NCBI GenBank assembly: GCA_017545535.1
Contig: JAFWMS010000021.1
Location: 62,001 to 126,000, forward strand
DNA from: Clostridia bacterium
GTDB lineage: Bacteria; Bacillota; Clostridia; Christensenellales; CAG-138
Length of the DNA stretch: 64,000 nt
Direction of reading: 5' to 3'
Every line of letters begins with the position of its first letter. Positions within the stretch are counted from its first letter, which is position 1. Both the position numbers and the translations under genes were made by a program. Of the stretch, positions 8,951 through 17,560 are shown in pieces. Below the pieces are notes generated by a model. That model was not told the DNA's origin, searched no databases, and was given only the letters and a program-made list of their open reading frames with translations.

Positions 8951-8992
8951 AAACAACTATTCGTTAAAGACAAGTTTAACGAATAGTTGTTT
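8951..8992. repeat. perfect 18-bp inverted repeat with 6-bp spacer, candidate recombinase site
   Basis: The left arm AAACAACTATTCGTTAAA (8951-8968) is the exact reverse complement of the right arm TTTAACGAATAGTTGTTT (8975-8992), separated by GACAAG. It lies 14 bp upstream of the recombinase start codon and 28 bp after rnhA. Two AT-rich arms around a 6-bp centre are the layout of a tyrosine-recombinase core site such as dif. It could instead be an operator, or an AT-rich terminator for rnhA (only about four U residues follow). Confidence 0.7.
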
Positions 8993-9019
8993 ACAGAAAA
9001 GTAACAGAAACGGTGTTTT

Positions 9020-9472
9020 TCAGGCTTTTTGCCCCGAAATGATCTGCTGGGCCGCTTCCCGGGCCAGCTTGTCGCAGCGGTTGTTGAACTCGTTGTCCGC
9101 GTGACCTTTCACTTTATGAAACTGTACGCGGTGTTTCTCCAATAGCACGATCAACGCTTTCCACAGGTCCTGATTCTCCACGTTGGATTTAGACGCAGTT
9201 TTCCATCCGTTGCGCGACCAGGTCTCCAGCCACTTTTTTTCCAATGCGTTGCACAGATACGCGCTGTCTGTATACAGGTCCACCTGGCACGGTTCCTTCA
9301 ACAGCTTCAACGCTTCCAGCGCCGCCGTGATCTCCATGCGGTTGTTGGTCGTGTTCTCGGCTCCACCGGAGCTTTCTTTTTTATGCTGATTATACATCAA
9401 AACGCAGCCCCAGCCCCCTGGGCCAGGATTGCCGGAACATGCGCCGTCCGTATAGATGGTGACCTGTTTCAT
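9020..9472 (-). CDS. rnhA: ribonuclease HI
   Basis: A 150-residue RNase HI that degrades RNA in RNA-DNA hybrids. The four catalytic acidic residues are visible in [22 protein letters not shown] and NNRCDKLA, and the basic-protrusion segment ([15 protein letters not shown]) is present, as in E. coli-type RNase HI. Length is typical. The start lies 3 nt downstream of the SPOR-protein stop, so the two genes are co-transcribed. Confidence 0.97.
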   Translation of the reverse strand: MKQVTIYTDGACSGNPGPGGWGCVLMYNQHKKESSGGAENTTNNRMEITAALEALKLLKEPCQVDLYTDSAYLCNALEKKWLETWSRNGWKTASKSNVENQDLWKALIVLLEKHRVQFHKVKGHADNEFNNRCDKLAREAAQQIISGQKA

Positions 9473-9475
9473 ATA

Positions 9476-10378
9476 TTATTCAATATCCTTAATCAATATA
9501 TTATATTTTAATATGGATTCGATTTGAAAGTGCTTTACGGCAGCTCCACATTCGATCGTATTCATTGTACCACTCTTCGCCAGGAATGTCGATATAGTAT
9601 CCAATATCCAAGCAGCATATTCGTCCATTTGAGCCATGGGCGACGTCTTTTCCACGGACGCAAAGCCTTGCCGCGCTGCGGAAAGGCGCACGGCCAGCTC
9701 GTTCATGAACTGGATCGCCTGGGCGGGCGTCAGGCTCTTTTCATCATATTGCAGGGCAAAATCCGTCAAATCATACGGTACCTTTTGCACGGTCTCCATG
9801 GCGCTTTTGATCCGTTCTGCATCCGTTCTTTGGCCAGATAAGGTCACCTCCACCCCGTCAGGATGGATGGAATAAGCCGTGTTTTCGTATCCGCTGCTGC
9901 GCACCTGCTGCTGGACCTGCAGCAGACTTTCCTGATCCGCATAGGCTGCGGCAAAAACTCGGCTGAACCCCTGCTCGTCCTCATAGATGTACCCGCCGGC
10001 TCCCATGCTTTGGATGGCCAACGCCTGGGCGTGGGCTTCCTCCGGGTCCGCATAGGCTCCCATTTGCAGCAGATACCAGGAGGTCTCCGGCAGCTCAAAA
10101 ACAATCCGCTCAGGCTCAGAAGACTCCACATTTGAGGGCAATGCAGCCGGCGCCTGGGCCATAACCGCCTCGCTGGACGGTTCAGGCGTAATAAGCACTC
10201 TTCCCAACATTTTGGCAAAAGCAGGCGTGATGTATTTGTCCACCAGTCTGTCTCCCCAGTAGGACGTGCTCAACAGGAACACGGCCAACGCGCAGCACAT
10301 CAGGATCAATACCACCGAGCCCCCGGTGTAGCCCTTCCCTGTTTCCCGTCGGCGACCTTTGCCATACACCTGTGACAT
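9476..10378 (-). CDS. membrane-anchored SPOR-domain protein
   Basis: A 300-residue protein with a basic N-terminus, one membrane segment at about residues 22-42 (VVLILMCCALAVFLLSTSYW), a low-complexity linker and a SPOR-like domain around residues 100-175 (SWYLLQMGAYADPEEAHAQA... GFSRVFAAAYADQESLL). SPOR domains bind denuded septal peptidoglycan, which suggests a cell-division or wall role outside the membrane. The C-terminal third is not recognised. AGAGGAGG sits 9 nt before the ATG. It lies between rnhA and the two-component system on the same strand. Confidence 0.75.
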   Translation of the reverse strand: MSQVYGKGRRRETGKGYTGGSVVLILMCCALAVFLLSTSYWGDRLVDKYITPAFAKMLGRVLITPEPSSEAVMAQAPAALPSNVESSEPERIVFELPETSWYLLQMGAYADPEEAHAQALAIQSMGAGGYIYEDEQGFSRVFAAAYADQESLLQVQQQVRSSGYENTAYSIHPDGVEVTLSGQRTDAERIKSAMETVQKVPYDLTDFALQYDEKSLTPAQAIQFMNELAVRLSAARQGFASVEKTSPMAQMDEYAAWILDTISTFLAKSGTMNTIECGAAVKHFQIESILKYNILIKDIE

Positions 10379-10466
10379 TTAAATAACCTCCTCTGTACCC
10401 TTTGTGAAAAGAATATGCAGAGGAGGCGTCGATGCAGTACAAACGATTTGAAGGGTTTTATTCCGA

Positions 10467-12395
10467 TTATTTCTTCTTTGTGCCTCTTGCCTTGAATCGA
10501 GGCTTTTCGGGCTTTTTATCCTGCTCCAGGATCTCGAAGGGGGCATCCATGGAGCCTTCCTTGCTCTTTTCCTCCTCCGTCGGCTCGTTGGAAAGCTCCG
10601 TATACATGATGGAGACGTCGTCCACCGGTCCCAGGGCGATAGCGTTGGATACGTATTTTTTCACGGTGAAGGTGAAGCAGGTCCAATGTCCAACTTCACT
10701 TTGGACCGTGATCTGTTCCCCCAGCTTGTCCATGATCTGTTTGGCGATGGACAATCCGAGGCCCGTTCCGCCCTCCTTACGGGATTTATCCGTCTTATAG
10801 AAGCGCTCGAACACATGGACCATGTCCTCCGGAGCGATGCCGCAGCCTGAATCCCAAACGGACACGTGAATATCGTTGGCGTCCTGATGGGCGCCGATGC
10901 GGACGGTGCCGCCTTCGCCGGCATAGCGCATGGCGTTGTCGAGCAGGATCACAAGCACCTGCTCGATCCTGTCCGGATCGGAGATCACATCGGGCAGATC
11001 CTCGTCCATATCAAGATCCAATCGGATCCCCTTCTGCTTGGCGTTTTGACAATAGCTCTGGTACACGTCGTCGATGAGCTCGCCGATGTTGAAGCTGGTT
11101 TTTTCCATATACTCCGTGCCGGATTGGAGACGGGAAAGCTGGAGCATGTCCGTGATCAGCCGGGAAAGGCGCTCCACCTCATGGAGCATGATGCCGTAGT
11201 ACCGCATCTTGACGGCGTCATCCTTGATCATCCCGTCAGAAAGAGGCTCCAACAGGCCTCGAATGGCGGTCAGCGGCGTCCTGAGCTCGTGGGAGATGTT
11301 GGCCACATAATCCCGGCGCATCTTTTCCAGATTCTCAATCTCCGTCACGTCCTTGAAAAGGCCCACCACACCCGTGCAGGTGTCGTTCTCCCCCATCACC
11401 GGCACGATGGATATCCAAAGGAACTTATCCCCGGGCAAGGTGTACCGAAGGGTGTTGGGCTCACGGGTCTCCAATACGTGACGGAAGGCTTCCCAGATCT
11501 CCGTGTCGGGGATGAGATCATGGGGCGTTTTCACGTCCACGGCACCGAACATCTTCATCAGGGCCGGGTTATAGTGGGTCAGATTTCCCGTGTTGTCCAG
11601 GGCCGCCACCCCGTCGGTGAAGCTGGACAGGATATACCAAAGCTGCCGCTTTTCGCTGTCCAGCTGATAGATGGTTTGGGAGATGGTGTCGCTCATGCGG
11701 TTCATGGCGCGGGCAAAGATGCCGATCTCTCCATGGACGTTTTCGTTGGCCCGAACGCTGTAATTACCGTTGGTCAGTTCAATGGCAACCTTGGTCATTT
11801 CGCTGATGGGCTTGTTGATCTCGCGAATGCTGGCGAGGGCGATGATGAGCAGCACCGGCACGATGCAGATGCCTAAAACGCGAAGGGCGTAGTTCAGCTT
11901 CGCGAAGGCGGCGTCGATATGCTGTATCTCCCGCACAAAGATCAAGCCGCCCTCGATGGTCCCGTCGTTTTTGTAGAGCGGTTCCCCCACGGCGATGGCG
12001 TTGATATGATTGGTCAGCTGCAGGTCCCGCTTTTTGACGTGCTGGCCCTCCAGGATATCGAACTGGACGTTTTGGATGTAGGTGTTGTTGTATTCGGCGA
12101 TGTTGGTGACGGCTTCGATGCCGCCGGAGGCGTAGTAGAAATAATAGTATTTCACGTCCGCCGTGCTGCTCAAAAATCCAAGGGACTTGGAAAAGGAGTT
12201 TCGGTTGGAAAACATGTCGTCCCGAACCTCGTAGATGCCCTTGGCGGAGTTCATGACGGAATCAAGAGAATCCAGCTCCAGCCCGATATAGGTTTTTCTG
12301 CCGAAATAGGAATAAGCTCCCAAAATGGCGATGTCAGCGAGAAGCAGCACCAAAATGAACAGTGCCAGCGTCCTGCGAAACAGAAACCCCTTCAT
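10467..12395 (-). CDS. PhoR/WalK-type sensor histidine kinase
   Basis: A 642-residue membrane kinase. TM1 is at about residues 9-29, an extracytoplasmic sensor domain follows, and TM2 is near 169-189 (LGICIVPVLLIIALASI). Then come HAMP (INKPISEMTKVAIELTNGNYSV), a PAS domain, HisKA with phospho-acceptor His369 (SHELRTPL), and HATPase_c (N-box LDNAMRYAGEGG, DSGCGI, GGTGLGLSI). Domain order matches PhoR/WalK kinases. It begins 6 nt after the response regulator and is evidently its partner. A C-terminal extension of about 60 charged residues is unusual. Whether the signal is cell-wall state or phosphate cannot be told. Confidence 0.93.
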   Translation of the reverse strand: MKGFLFRRTLALFILVLLLADIAILGAYSYFGRKTYIGLELDSLDSVMNSAKGIYEVRDDMFSNRNSFSKSLGFLSSTADVKYYYFYYASGGIEAVTNIAEYNNTYIQNVQFDILEGQHVKKRDLQLTNHINAIAVGEPLYKNDGTIEGGLIFVREIQHIDAAFAKLNYALRVLGICIVPVLLIIALASIREINKPISEMTKVAIELTNGNYSVRANENVHGEIGIFARAMNRMSDTISQTIYQLDSEKRQLWYILSSFTDGVAALDNTGNLTHYNPALMKMFGAVDVKTPHDLIPDTEIWEAFRHVLETREPNTLRYTLPGDKFLWISIVPVMGENDTCTGVVGLFKDVTEIENLEKMRRDYVANISHELRTPLTAIRGLLEPLSDGMIKDDAVKMRYYGIMLHEVERLSRLITDMLQLSRLQSGTEYMEKTSFNIGELIDDVYQSYCQNAKQKGIRLDLDMDEDLPDVISDPDRIEQVLVILLDNAMRYAGEGGTVRIGAHQDANDIHVSVWDSGCGIAPEDMVHVFERFYKTDKSRKEGGTGLGLSIAKQIMDKLGEQITVQSEVGHWTCFTFTVKKYVSNAIALGPVDDVSIMYTELSNEPTEEEKSKEGSMDAPFEILEQDKKPEKPRFKARGTKKK

Positions 12396-12401
12396 TTTGG
12401 A

Positions 12402-13091
12402 TCATTCCAGCTCGAATTTGTAGCCCACGCCATAGATGGTCTTGATGCTCCAGCCAAGGCCCGTGGAGTCCAGCTTCGCCCGCAGACGCTTGATATGGGT
12501 ATCCACCGTCCGGGTCTCGCCGGCAAAATCGTATCCCCATACCTTGGAAAGCAGGGTGTCCCGGGTGAACACATGGCCAGGATTGGAGGCCAGCAGGAAC
12601 AATATCTCAATCTCCTTGGGTGTGCAGATGACAGGTTCGCCACGCAGAAGCACCGTGTAGCTGTTCAGGTCGATCATCAAACCGTTGTGCTGGATCACGT
12701 TCTTGCCGGAATCCTCCCCCGCCGCATGGTTTTCCGTACGGCGCAGGATGGCCTTGATCCGAGCCACTACTTCCCGGGGACTGAAGGGCTTGACGATATA
12801 GTCGTCGGCGCCAAGCTCCAGGCCCACGATCTTGTCGACCTCCTCCCCCTTGGCGGTGAGCATGACGATGGGGACCTGACTGGTCTTGCGGATCTCCCGG
12901 CATACATCGATACCGGATTTGCCGGGCATCATGATATCCAGCACGCACAGGGAAACGGTGCTGTCGGCCGAAGCCACGGCGGAGATGCCGTCATAGCAAT
13001 CCACGGTCTTGAATCCTTCCGCTTCCAGATATATTTTTAACGACTCGTGTACGATGGGATCATCGTCTGCGATCAAGATCTTCGTATCCAT
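12402..13091 (-). CDS. OmpR/PhoB-family response regulator
   Basis: A 229-residue regulator with an N-terminal receiver domain (acidic DDD at 9-11, phospho-acceptor Asp52 in VLDIMMPG, MLTAKG, and Lys in DDYIVKPF) and a C-terminal winged-helix domain (ELLFLLASNPGHVFTRD, RTVDTHIKRLRAKL). The ATG at 13091 is preceded by GGAGG at 8-nt spacing; in-frame codons upstream lack a ribosome-binding site. It is the first gene of the two-component operon. Confidence 0.95.
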   Translation of the reverse strand: MDTKILIADDDPIVHESLKIYLEAEGFKTVDCYDGISAVASADSTVSLCVLDIMMPGKSGIDVCREIRKTSQVPIVMLTAKGEEVDKIVGLELGADDYIVKPFSPREVVARIKAILRRTENHAAGEDSGKNVIQHNGLMIDLNSYTVLLRGEPVICTPKEIEILFLLASNPGHVFTRDTLLSKVWGYDFAGETRTVDTHIKRLRAKLDSTGLGWSIKTIYGVGYKFELE

Positions 13092-13124
13092 ACGATTTGC
13101 CTCCTGCTGTTTTATTCCGCATAT

Positions 13125-13152
13125 ATTATAACAAATCTGCAAAAAATGGAAA
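13125..13152 (-). promoter_or_regulatory. promoter of the two-component operon
   Basis: On the minus strand, TATAAT (complement of 13125-13130) is preceded after about 16 bp by TTTCCA. It lies about 35 bp upstream of the response-regulator ATG in an AT-rich stretch. The -10 is consensus; the -35 is weak. Confidence 0.5.
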
Positions 13153-13205
13153 GACATAATTCTTTTTGACGCAAACCGTTTCCATCCGCGTCACATTTAG
13201 GGCCG

Positions 13206-15905
13206 TCAATAGCCGCGCATCCGGTCGTAGGCCTCTCGCAGCACGGCGGTAGCTTCCTCCACATCGGCTATGGAGGAAACTTCGGACGCCCGGATGATCA
13301 GATCGGCAAGCTCGTCCCGCTCCTCATCGGAGAGCTCCGACGCAGAGGAAAGGAAGGCCGTAGCTTCGCTGATTAGGGCGTCCCGCTCCATCTTGGCGGA
13401 GGAAAGATTCTCGGCCAGGTTGCACACGGGCAGGCTGTTGATGAAAGCGTCCGGCGTTTTATCCGTACGCACATAGGTATCCCCGAATATCTTTTCCAGC
13501 ACGTCGTCCGAAAGGTCGAAGAACATGGAATCTGGACGGATGAGCACGTATGTCACGTCATCCACCGAATTCGGGTCGCAGGACGCGCCAGCGCGGCAGT
13601 TGCTTTCCCGGCAGATGCTCACCGTCACATGCATATCGCAGGCTTCCGTGGGCACGGAGTCATAGTCGAACCAGTCGGTGACCAGATTGAACTTCTTTCC
13701 GTTACCCTGATACTGGATGCAGCCGGCGGAGGCCAGCTTGCCGGAAACGGGGCAAACGGTGCGCTGTACCATGCCCAGCATGGTGGTGTTCTCGTCGATG
13801 ATGGGCTCGTCCACATGACCCTGCATAATCTTTTCCATGAACGCTTTCCAGAGAGCCGCCGCATAGTCGCCGCCGGTGGAGCCGGTTTTCAGCTTGTTGC
13901 TGGGGAGATCGTGGCCGATCCAGACCACGGCGGTGTAATCGCAGGTCATGCCCGCGAAGTATACGCTGGAATACTTGGAGTTGGTGCCCGTCTTCCCCGC
14001 CACCGTAAAGTCGTCCATCCGCGCCAGCTTGCCGGTGCCGCTCTTCACGGCGTCGGTCAGGATATCTACCAGCTGATAGGCGGTGCTGGTCTGTTCGTAT
14101 ACCCTGGTAGCACCTGAGCGGATCACGTCCGCGTCCAGGATCACTTTGCCGTTTTCATCCTCCACCCGTGTGAAGGAGATCGGCGCCCAATAATACCCGT
14201 TGTTGGCGATGGCAGCATAGGCGGCGCACATCTGGATAGGCGTGATGCCGGAGGTGCCCAAGGCAAGGCCGGGACCGTCCAGATTCAGCTGGCTGGAGGG
14301 GATCCCCACCCGATCCATATATTCCGCCGCCGTAGCGACGCCCACGTCTTCCATCAGTACCCGGGCAGCCACCACGTTCAGAGATTGGGCGAGGCCTGTC
14401 CGCAAGGTGACGAATCCATAGGTGCGGCTGGAGGAAAGACCGCCGCCGGGATAGCCCTTTTCCGTGCCCCATCCGGCGATGGTCCCTTCCGCATTGATGA
14501 CGATGGAAGCAGGTGACATGCCCTTATCCAGAGCCGGACCATAGACAGCCAAAGGCTTGATACAGGAGCCCACCTCCGTATAGCTTTGGGCGGCCCGGTT
14601 CAGTCCCTTTCGGATCAGCGGTTCGTCCCGACCGCCCACGATGGCCCGCAAGAAGCCGCTGGATTGGTCGATGACCACCGCGGCGGCCTGGGGCTCCACG
14701 GTCTGGATGGTGACGGTCTCGGATATCTCCTCCGTCAACATGGCGGCGTTGCCGTCCGCCAGCTCTGGATACCCGTCCCAGGTGGACAGGGTCTCCTGGA
14801 CCGTGTTCTGCACCTTTGGGTCCACGGTAGTATAGATCTTATACCCGCCCGTGCGGAGCATGTTCTCATAATAGGTCCGGTTGGCGGAGGTATCGGGGAC
14901 GCCGTCTTGGGCCATCCAATGGGTGATCACGTCGGAGATGGCATACTCCACGAAGTAGGCCATATCGTACATCTTGGCGTTCTTGCTGACCGACAAGATG
15001 GTCTCCGTTTCATCCAGTGCGGAAAGATACTGATCCCTGGTGATGTACCCGTTTTGATACATCCGTTCCAAAACCAGATTCGTCCGATTCGTCGTCCGAT
15101 AATAGGGCGTTCCTTCCCGATAGTACATGTTCTGTCGGGGGTTATAGTAATATGGGCTTTGGGTGAGACCGGCCAGCAGCGCGCATTCCCGGATGGTCAA
15201 CTCCGAAAGCTCCTTGCCGAAATAGTCCTTGGCCGCCGCCTTCACGCCGTAGTCAGAGCCGCCGAGGTAGATATCGTTTAGGTACGCCTCCAGGATCTGG
15301 TCCTTGTCCACCACCTTTTCCAGCTGGATCGCCAGATACGCCTCCTGGACCTTGCGCTTGTAGGTGCGCTGGGTCCCCAGGATCTTGTTTTTGATCAGCT
15401 GCTGAGTGATGGTGCTGCCGCCGGAGGAGTTGCTGTTGCCCAGGATCTCCAGCACGGCGGAAAAGACGCGCTTGAAATCGACGCCCTGGTGCTTATAGAA
15501 GCGAACGTCCTCGATGGACACGAAAGCATTCTTCAGGATGTCGGGAATGTCGTCGAGATCGGCCCAGTCACGATATTCCATGGAGGTGAGGTTGGTGATC
15601 TCGTTCCCGTTCATGTCGTACAGGTAACTGGTCCGATCGCTTCGAGTGAGCTGGGACACCTCCAGCATAGGCGTGGAATCCACATAGGCCTTCCCCACCC
15701 CATACACGAGACCGAGTCCGCCGAAGCCCATGACGATCAGCGCGAACAAAAGAAGTTTGAGCGCGTTGAACAACACCTCCAACAAAAACGGACGCTTCCG
15801 CTCCGCTTCGGTAAGGGGGTCGCCGACCGCGTTTTTCGACTTTCGCGTCAAAGCATGCTGGGTCAACGCCCTGCTTTTTTTACTATTTGTAATCCTATTA
15901 GCCAT
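13206..15905 (-). CDS. class A penicillin-binding protein (PBP1A family)
   Basis: An 899-residue bifunctional peptidoglycan synthase: cytoplasmic N-terminus, one TM near residues 40-75, a GT51 glycosyltransferase (FVSIEDVRFYKHQG with catalytic Glu about 132, GGSTITQQLIKN about 162), then a transpeptidase. The transpeptidase has nucleophile Ser447 (SCIK, where most PBPs have S[ST]FK), SLN, and KTGT from Lys638. The start at 15905 is chosen because GGAGG lies 5-6 nt upstream; the ATG four codons earlier overlaps that SD. The tail is Glu/Ser-rich and helical. It is transcribed alone from the promoter at 15922-15949. Confidence 0.95.
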   Translation of the reverse strand: MANRITNSKKSRALTQHALTRKSKNAVGDPLTEAERKRPFLLEVLFNALKLLLFALIVMGFGGLGLVYGVGKAYVDSTPMLEVSQLTRSDRTSYLYDMNGNEITNLTSMEYRDWADLDDIPDILKNAFVSIEDVRFYKHQGVDFKRVFSAVLEILGNSNSSGGSTITQQLIKNKILGTQRTYKRKVQEAYLAIQLEKVVDKDQILEAYLNDIYLGGSDYGVKAAAKDYFGKELSELTIRECALLAGLTQSPYYYNPRQNMYYREGTPYYRTTNRTNLVLERMYQNGYITRDQYLSALDETETILSVSKNAKMYDMAYFVEYAISDVITHWMAQDGVPDTSANRTYYENMLRTGGYKIYTTVDPKVQNTVQETLSTWDGYPELADGNAAMLTEEISETVTIQTVEPQAAAVVIDQSSGFLRAIVGGRDEPLIRKGLNRAAQSYTEVGSCIKPLAVYGPALDKGMSPASIVINAEGTIAGWGTEKGYPGGGLSSSRTYGFVTLRTGLAQSLNVVAARVLMEDVGVATAAEYMDRVGIPSSQLNLDGPGLALGTSGITPIQMCAAYAAIANNGYYWAPISFTRVEDENGKVILDADVIRSGATRVYEQTSTAYQLVDILTDAVKSGTGKLARMDDFTVAGKTGTNSKYSSVYFAGMTCDYTAVVWIGHDLPSNKLKTGSTGGDYAAALWKAFMEKIMQGHVDEPIIDENTTMLGMVQRTVCPVSGKLASAGCIQYQGNGKKFNLVTDWFDYDSVPTEACDMHVTVSICRESNCRAGASCDPNSVDDVTYVLIRPDSMFFDLSDDVLEKIFGDTYVRTDKTPDAFINSLPVCNLAENLSSAKMERDALISEATAFLSSASELSDEERDELADLIIRASEVSSIADVEEATAVLREAYDRMRGY

Positions 15906-15921
15906 CGAATCCTCCATGATG

Positions 15922-15949
15922 ATTATAGCATATCGTCGGTCATCTGCAA
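15922..15949 (-). promoter_or_regulatory. promoter of the PBP1A gene
   Basis: On the minus strand, TTGCAG (complement of 15944-15949) and TATAAT (complement of 15922-15927) are spaced 16 bp apart, just upstream of the PBP1A ribosome-binding site. A TG one base before the -10 gives an extended -10. Confidence 0.65.
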
Positions 15950-16056
15950 AGGATAACGCGGATTGTTCAAAATTCTATTACAATGAATTCCCATAAAAAA
16001 TCCAAAATACCCCTTTACAAATCGAAACACAGCGGTTATAATACACATCGTTGCGA

Positions 16057-16132
16057 GGGGCATTAGCGCAGTTGGTAGCGCGCCACAATGGCATTGTGGA
16101 GGCCAGGAGTTCGACTCTCCTATGCTCCACCA
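16057..16132 (+). tRNA. tRNA-Ala (GGC)
   Basis: A 76-nt cloverleaf with encoded CCA. The acceptor GGGGCAT pairs with ATGCTCC and includes the G3-U70 pair diagnostic for alanyl-tRNA synthetase. The anticodon stem CCACA/TGTGG encloses loop ATGGCAT, giving anticodon GGC. T-arm: AGGAGTTCGACTCTCCT. Confidence 0.97.
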
Positions 16133-16170
16133 CAAACAAAACACCGCTATCCGGCGGTGTTTTTGTTTGT
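16132..16170 (+). terminator. palindromic terminator after tRNA-Ala
   Basis: Arms ACAAACAAAACACCG and CGGTGTTTTTGTTTGT form a long hairpin followed by a U-rich arm. It is nearly identical to the hairpin after the tmRNA gene (31089-31128). Confidence 0.8.
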
Positions 16171-16182
16171 ATGGAAAATGAT

Positions 16183-16264
16183 GGGGAGTCGAACTGGACA
16201 TGGTTGTGAATTGAGTGCCCCTTCGCGAATCCGAAAACGAGTGTTCGGCTCTCGTATGCTTCCA
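16183..16264 (+). repeat. degenerate tRNA-3'-end-associated element (copy D)
   Basis: It begins with GGGGAGTCGAACTGG, an inverted copy of the tRNA-Ala T-arm. It contains TTGTGAAT (compare TAGTGAAT and TGGTGAAT in copies B and A) and ends with GTTCGGCTCTCGTATGCT, a diverged copy of the tRNA-Ala 3' end. The internal stems of the better copies are lost. It lies directly beyond the tRNA terminator. Confidence 0.6.
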
Positions 16265-16282
16265 TTTCTCGATCCGTTGCGA

Positions 16283-16288
16283 TATAAT
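16283..16288 (+). promoter_or_regulatory. -10 box for the GNAT-like gene
   Basis: TATAAT with a weak TTCCAT 17 bp upstream (16260-16265). A start site near 16295 leaves room for the SD at 16303-16307 but not for the ATG at 16301, which supports the TTG start at 16316. Confidence 0.5.
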
Positions 16289-16315
16289 GCATCAAAAAGA
16301 ATGGGAGATGAGTCC

Positions 16316-16984
16316 TTGGAAACATACCGCAATCCATTCCACGCTAACCACCTGTATCTTCGATTGACGGAGGAGGAGGCAGACTCCCTCTCCCCCGCCT
16401 GCTTCGCAGAGCTGTCCGAAAAACATGGCCTACCCTTGCAGGTTATGGCCTTTTCCGATGCCAAGCGGATCACCTCCCTGCTTCAGCGCTCCGGTTTCGA
16501 GCTGAAACGCAGATGCTATGAGGTTCAAGTCAGCTCATCCGATCTGCTTGTACATGTATCCAAGGGCATCCCACCGCTCTCATTTACGAATAAGGACTCC
16601 TCCGCCTACTTTGCCTGCGCAGAGCTGCTGTATCACTACTACCGGGATACCCATGCTGCTATTAACCCCTTGACCGCGTCCCTGTCGGAGTTCATGGAAG
16701 CTCTTCCGGCAGAAGTTTTCTATGATGGCTTATCCGATCGACCGACCTCTGCCTCCTTTATCGAAGGGAACGAGATCGCCTACCTATGCTCCTTTGATCC
16801 AGCTGGATTCCCCGCCTTCGCCCGGTCTTTGCTCGCCGATCTATTCGACCGTTACGATCAAATAACCTTCGAAGCGGACGACACCGATTGGGCGGCCACA
16901 GCGGTCAGGGACATGTTTTTGACAAAGAACGACCGCAGCTTCGACACCTATGTGTACTTGAACCAGCCTTGCAGGGTATGGTAA
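16316..16984 (+). CDS. hypothetical protein, possibly GNAT-like
   Basis: A 222-residue soluble protein from the TTG at 16316, chosen because GGGAG at 16303-16307 is 8 nt upstream and the promoter -10 is at 16283. An alternative ATG at 16301 would put the SD inside the gene. The C-terminal pattern (ITFEADDTDWAATAVRDMF) and the N-terminal two-halves layout resemble diverged GNAT acetyltransferases, but no clear acetyl-CoA loop is seen. I do not assign a substrate. It lies between tRNA-Ala and a flavodoxin gene. Confidence 0.65.
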   Translation: METYRNPFHANHLYLRLTEEEADSLSPACFAELSEKHGLPLQVMAFSDAKRITSLLQRSGFELKRRCYEVQVSSSDLLVHVSKGIPPLSFTNKDSSAYFACAELLYHYYRDTHAAINPLTASLSEFMEALPAEVFYDGLSDRPTSASFIEGNEIAYLCSFDPAGFPAFARSLLADLFDRYDQITFEADDTDWAATAVRDMFLTKNDRSFDTYVYLNQPCRVW

Positions 16985-17016
16985 ACTATAAAAAAACAAA
17001 TGTGGAGCGTGATGAT

Positions 17017-17502
17017 ATGAAAGCTGCCGTCGTCTATTATTCCCAGTCTGGCAATACAAAGTTCGTCGCCGAGAGAATGGCCCAGATACTTGAGGCGGAT
17101 CTAATCCCCCTGACCCCGAAAAAAGAGTACCCTGATTCCGGGTTCAAAAAGTTCCTTTGGGGCGGCAAAAGCGCCATGATGGGCGAAAAACCCGCCCTGG
17201 AGCCCTATGCCTTTCACGCGCAACAATATGATACGGTCGTTTTAGGCACCCCTGTCTGGGCCGGGACCATCGCGCCGCCCCTGCGCAGCTTTATCGCGGA
17301 GAACAAAAAGGTCCTGCAAGGCAAGGCTGTGGCTCTCTTTGCCTGCTGCAGCGGCGGCCCGGGCAAGGTGATGGAAAAGGCGAAGAAAGTTCTGGGGCTC
17401 GACACACTCCTTGCGGAGCTCATCCTCATCGACCCCAAGGACAAGCCCACGCCTGAGAAAGAAGCGCACATCGCCGCCTTTTGCCATAAATTGAAGGATT
17501 AA
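17017..17502 (+). CDS. flavodoxin family protein
   Basis: A 161-residue flavodoxin-like protein. The FMN phosphate loop YYSQSGNTKFVAE is at residues 7-19, followed by LGTPVWAGTIAPPLRSF for the isoalloxazine site and FACCSGGPGKVMEK. The ATG at 17017 follows GGAG about 10 nt upstream. Proteins of this type carry electrons or reduce quinones and aromatic compounds; the partner is unknown. A hairpin terminator follows. Confidence 0.85.
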   Translation: MKAAVVYYSQSGNTKFVAERMAQILEADLIPLTPKKEYPDSGFKKFLWGGKSAMMGEKPALEPYAFHAQQYDTVVLGTPVWAGTIAPPLRSFIAENKKVLQGKAVALFACCSGGPGKVMEKAKKVLGLDTLLAELILIDPKDKPTPEKEAHIAAFCHKLKD

Positions 17503-17517
17503 CAAACGAGTAAAAGA

Positions 17518-17545
17518 AAGCAGGGGGTCCTCTCCCCTGCTTTTT
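17518..17545 (+). terminator. rho-independent terminator after the flavodoxin gene
   Basis: AGCAGGGG/CCCCTGCT stem with a 7-nt loop and a run of five T. It lies between the convergent flavodoxin and mtnN genes. Confidence 0.85.
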
Positions 17546-17560
17546 CGCATATGTCAGGTT

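Noticed and set aside
7834-9000. Integrated phage or integrative element next to the recombinase
   Set aside because: No phage, excisionase, replication or conjugation genes around it; neighbours are housekeeping genes and no tRNA attachment site is adjacent.
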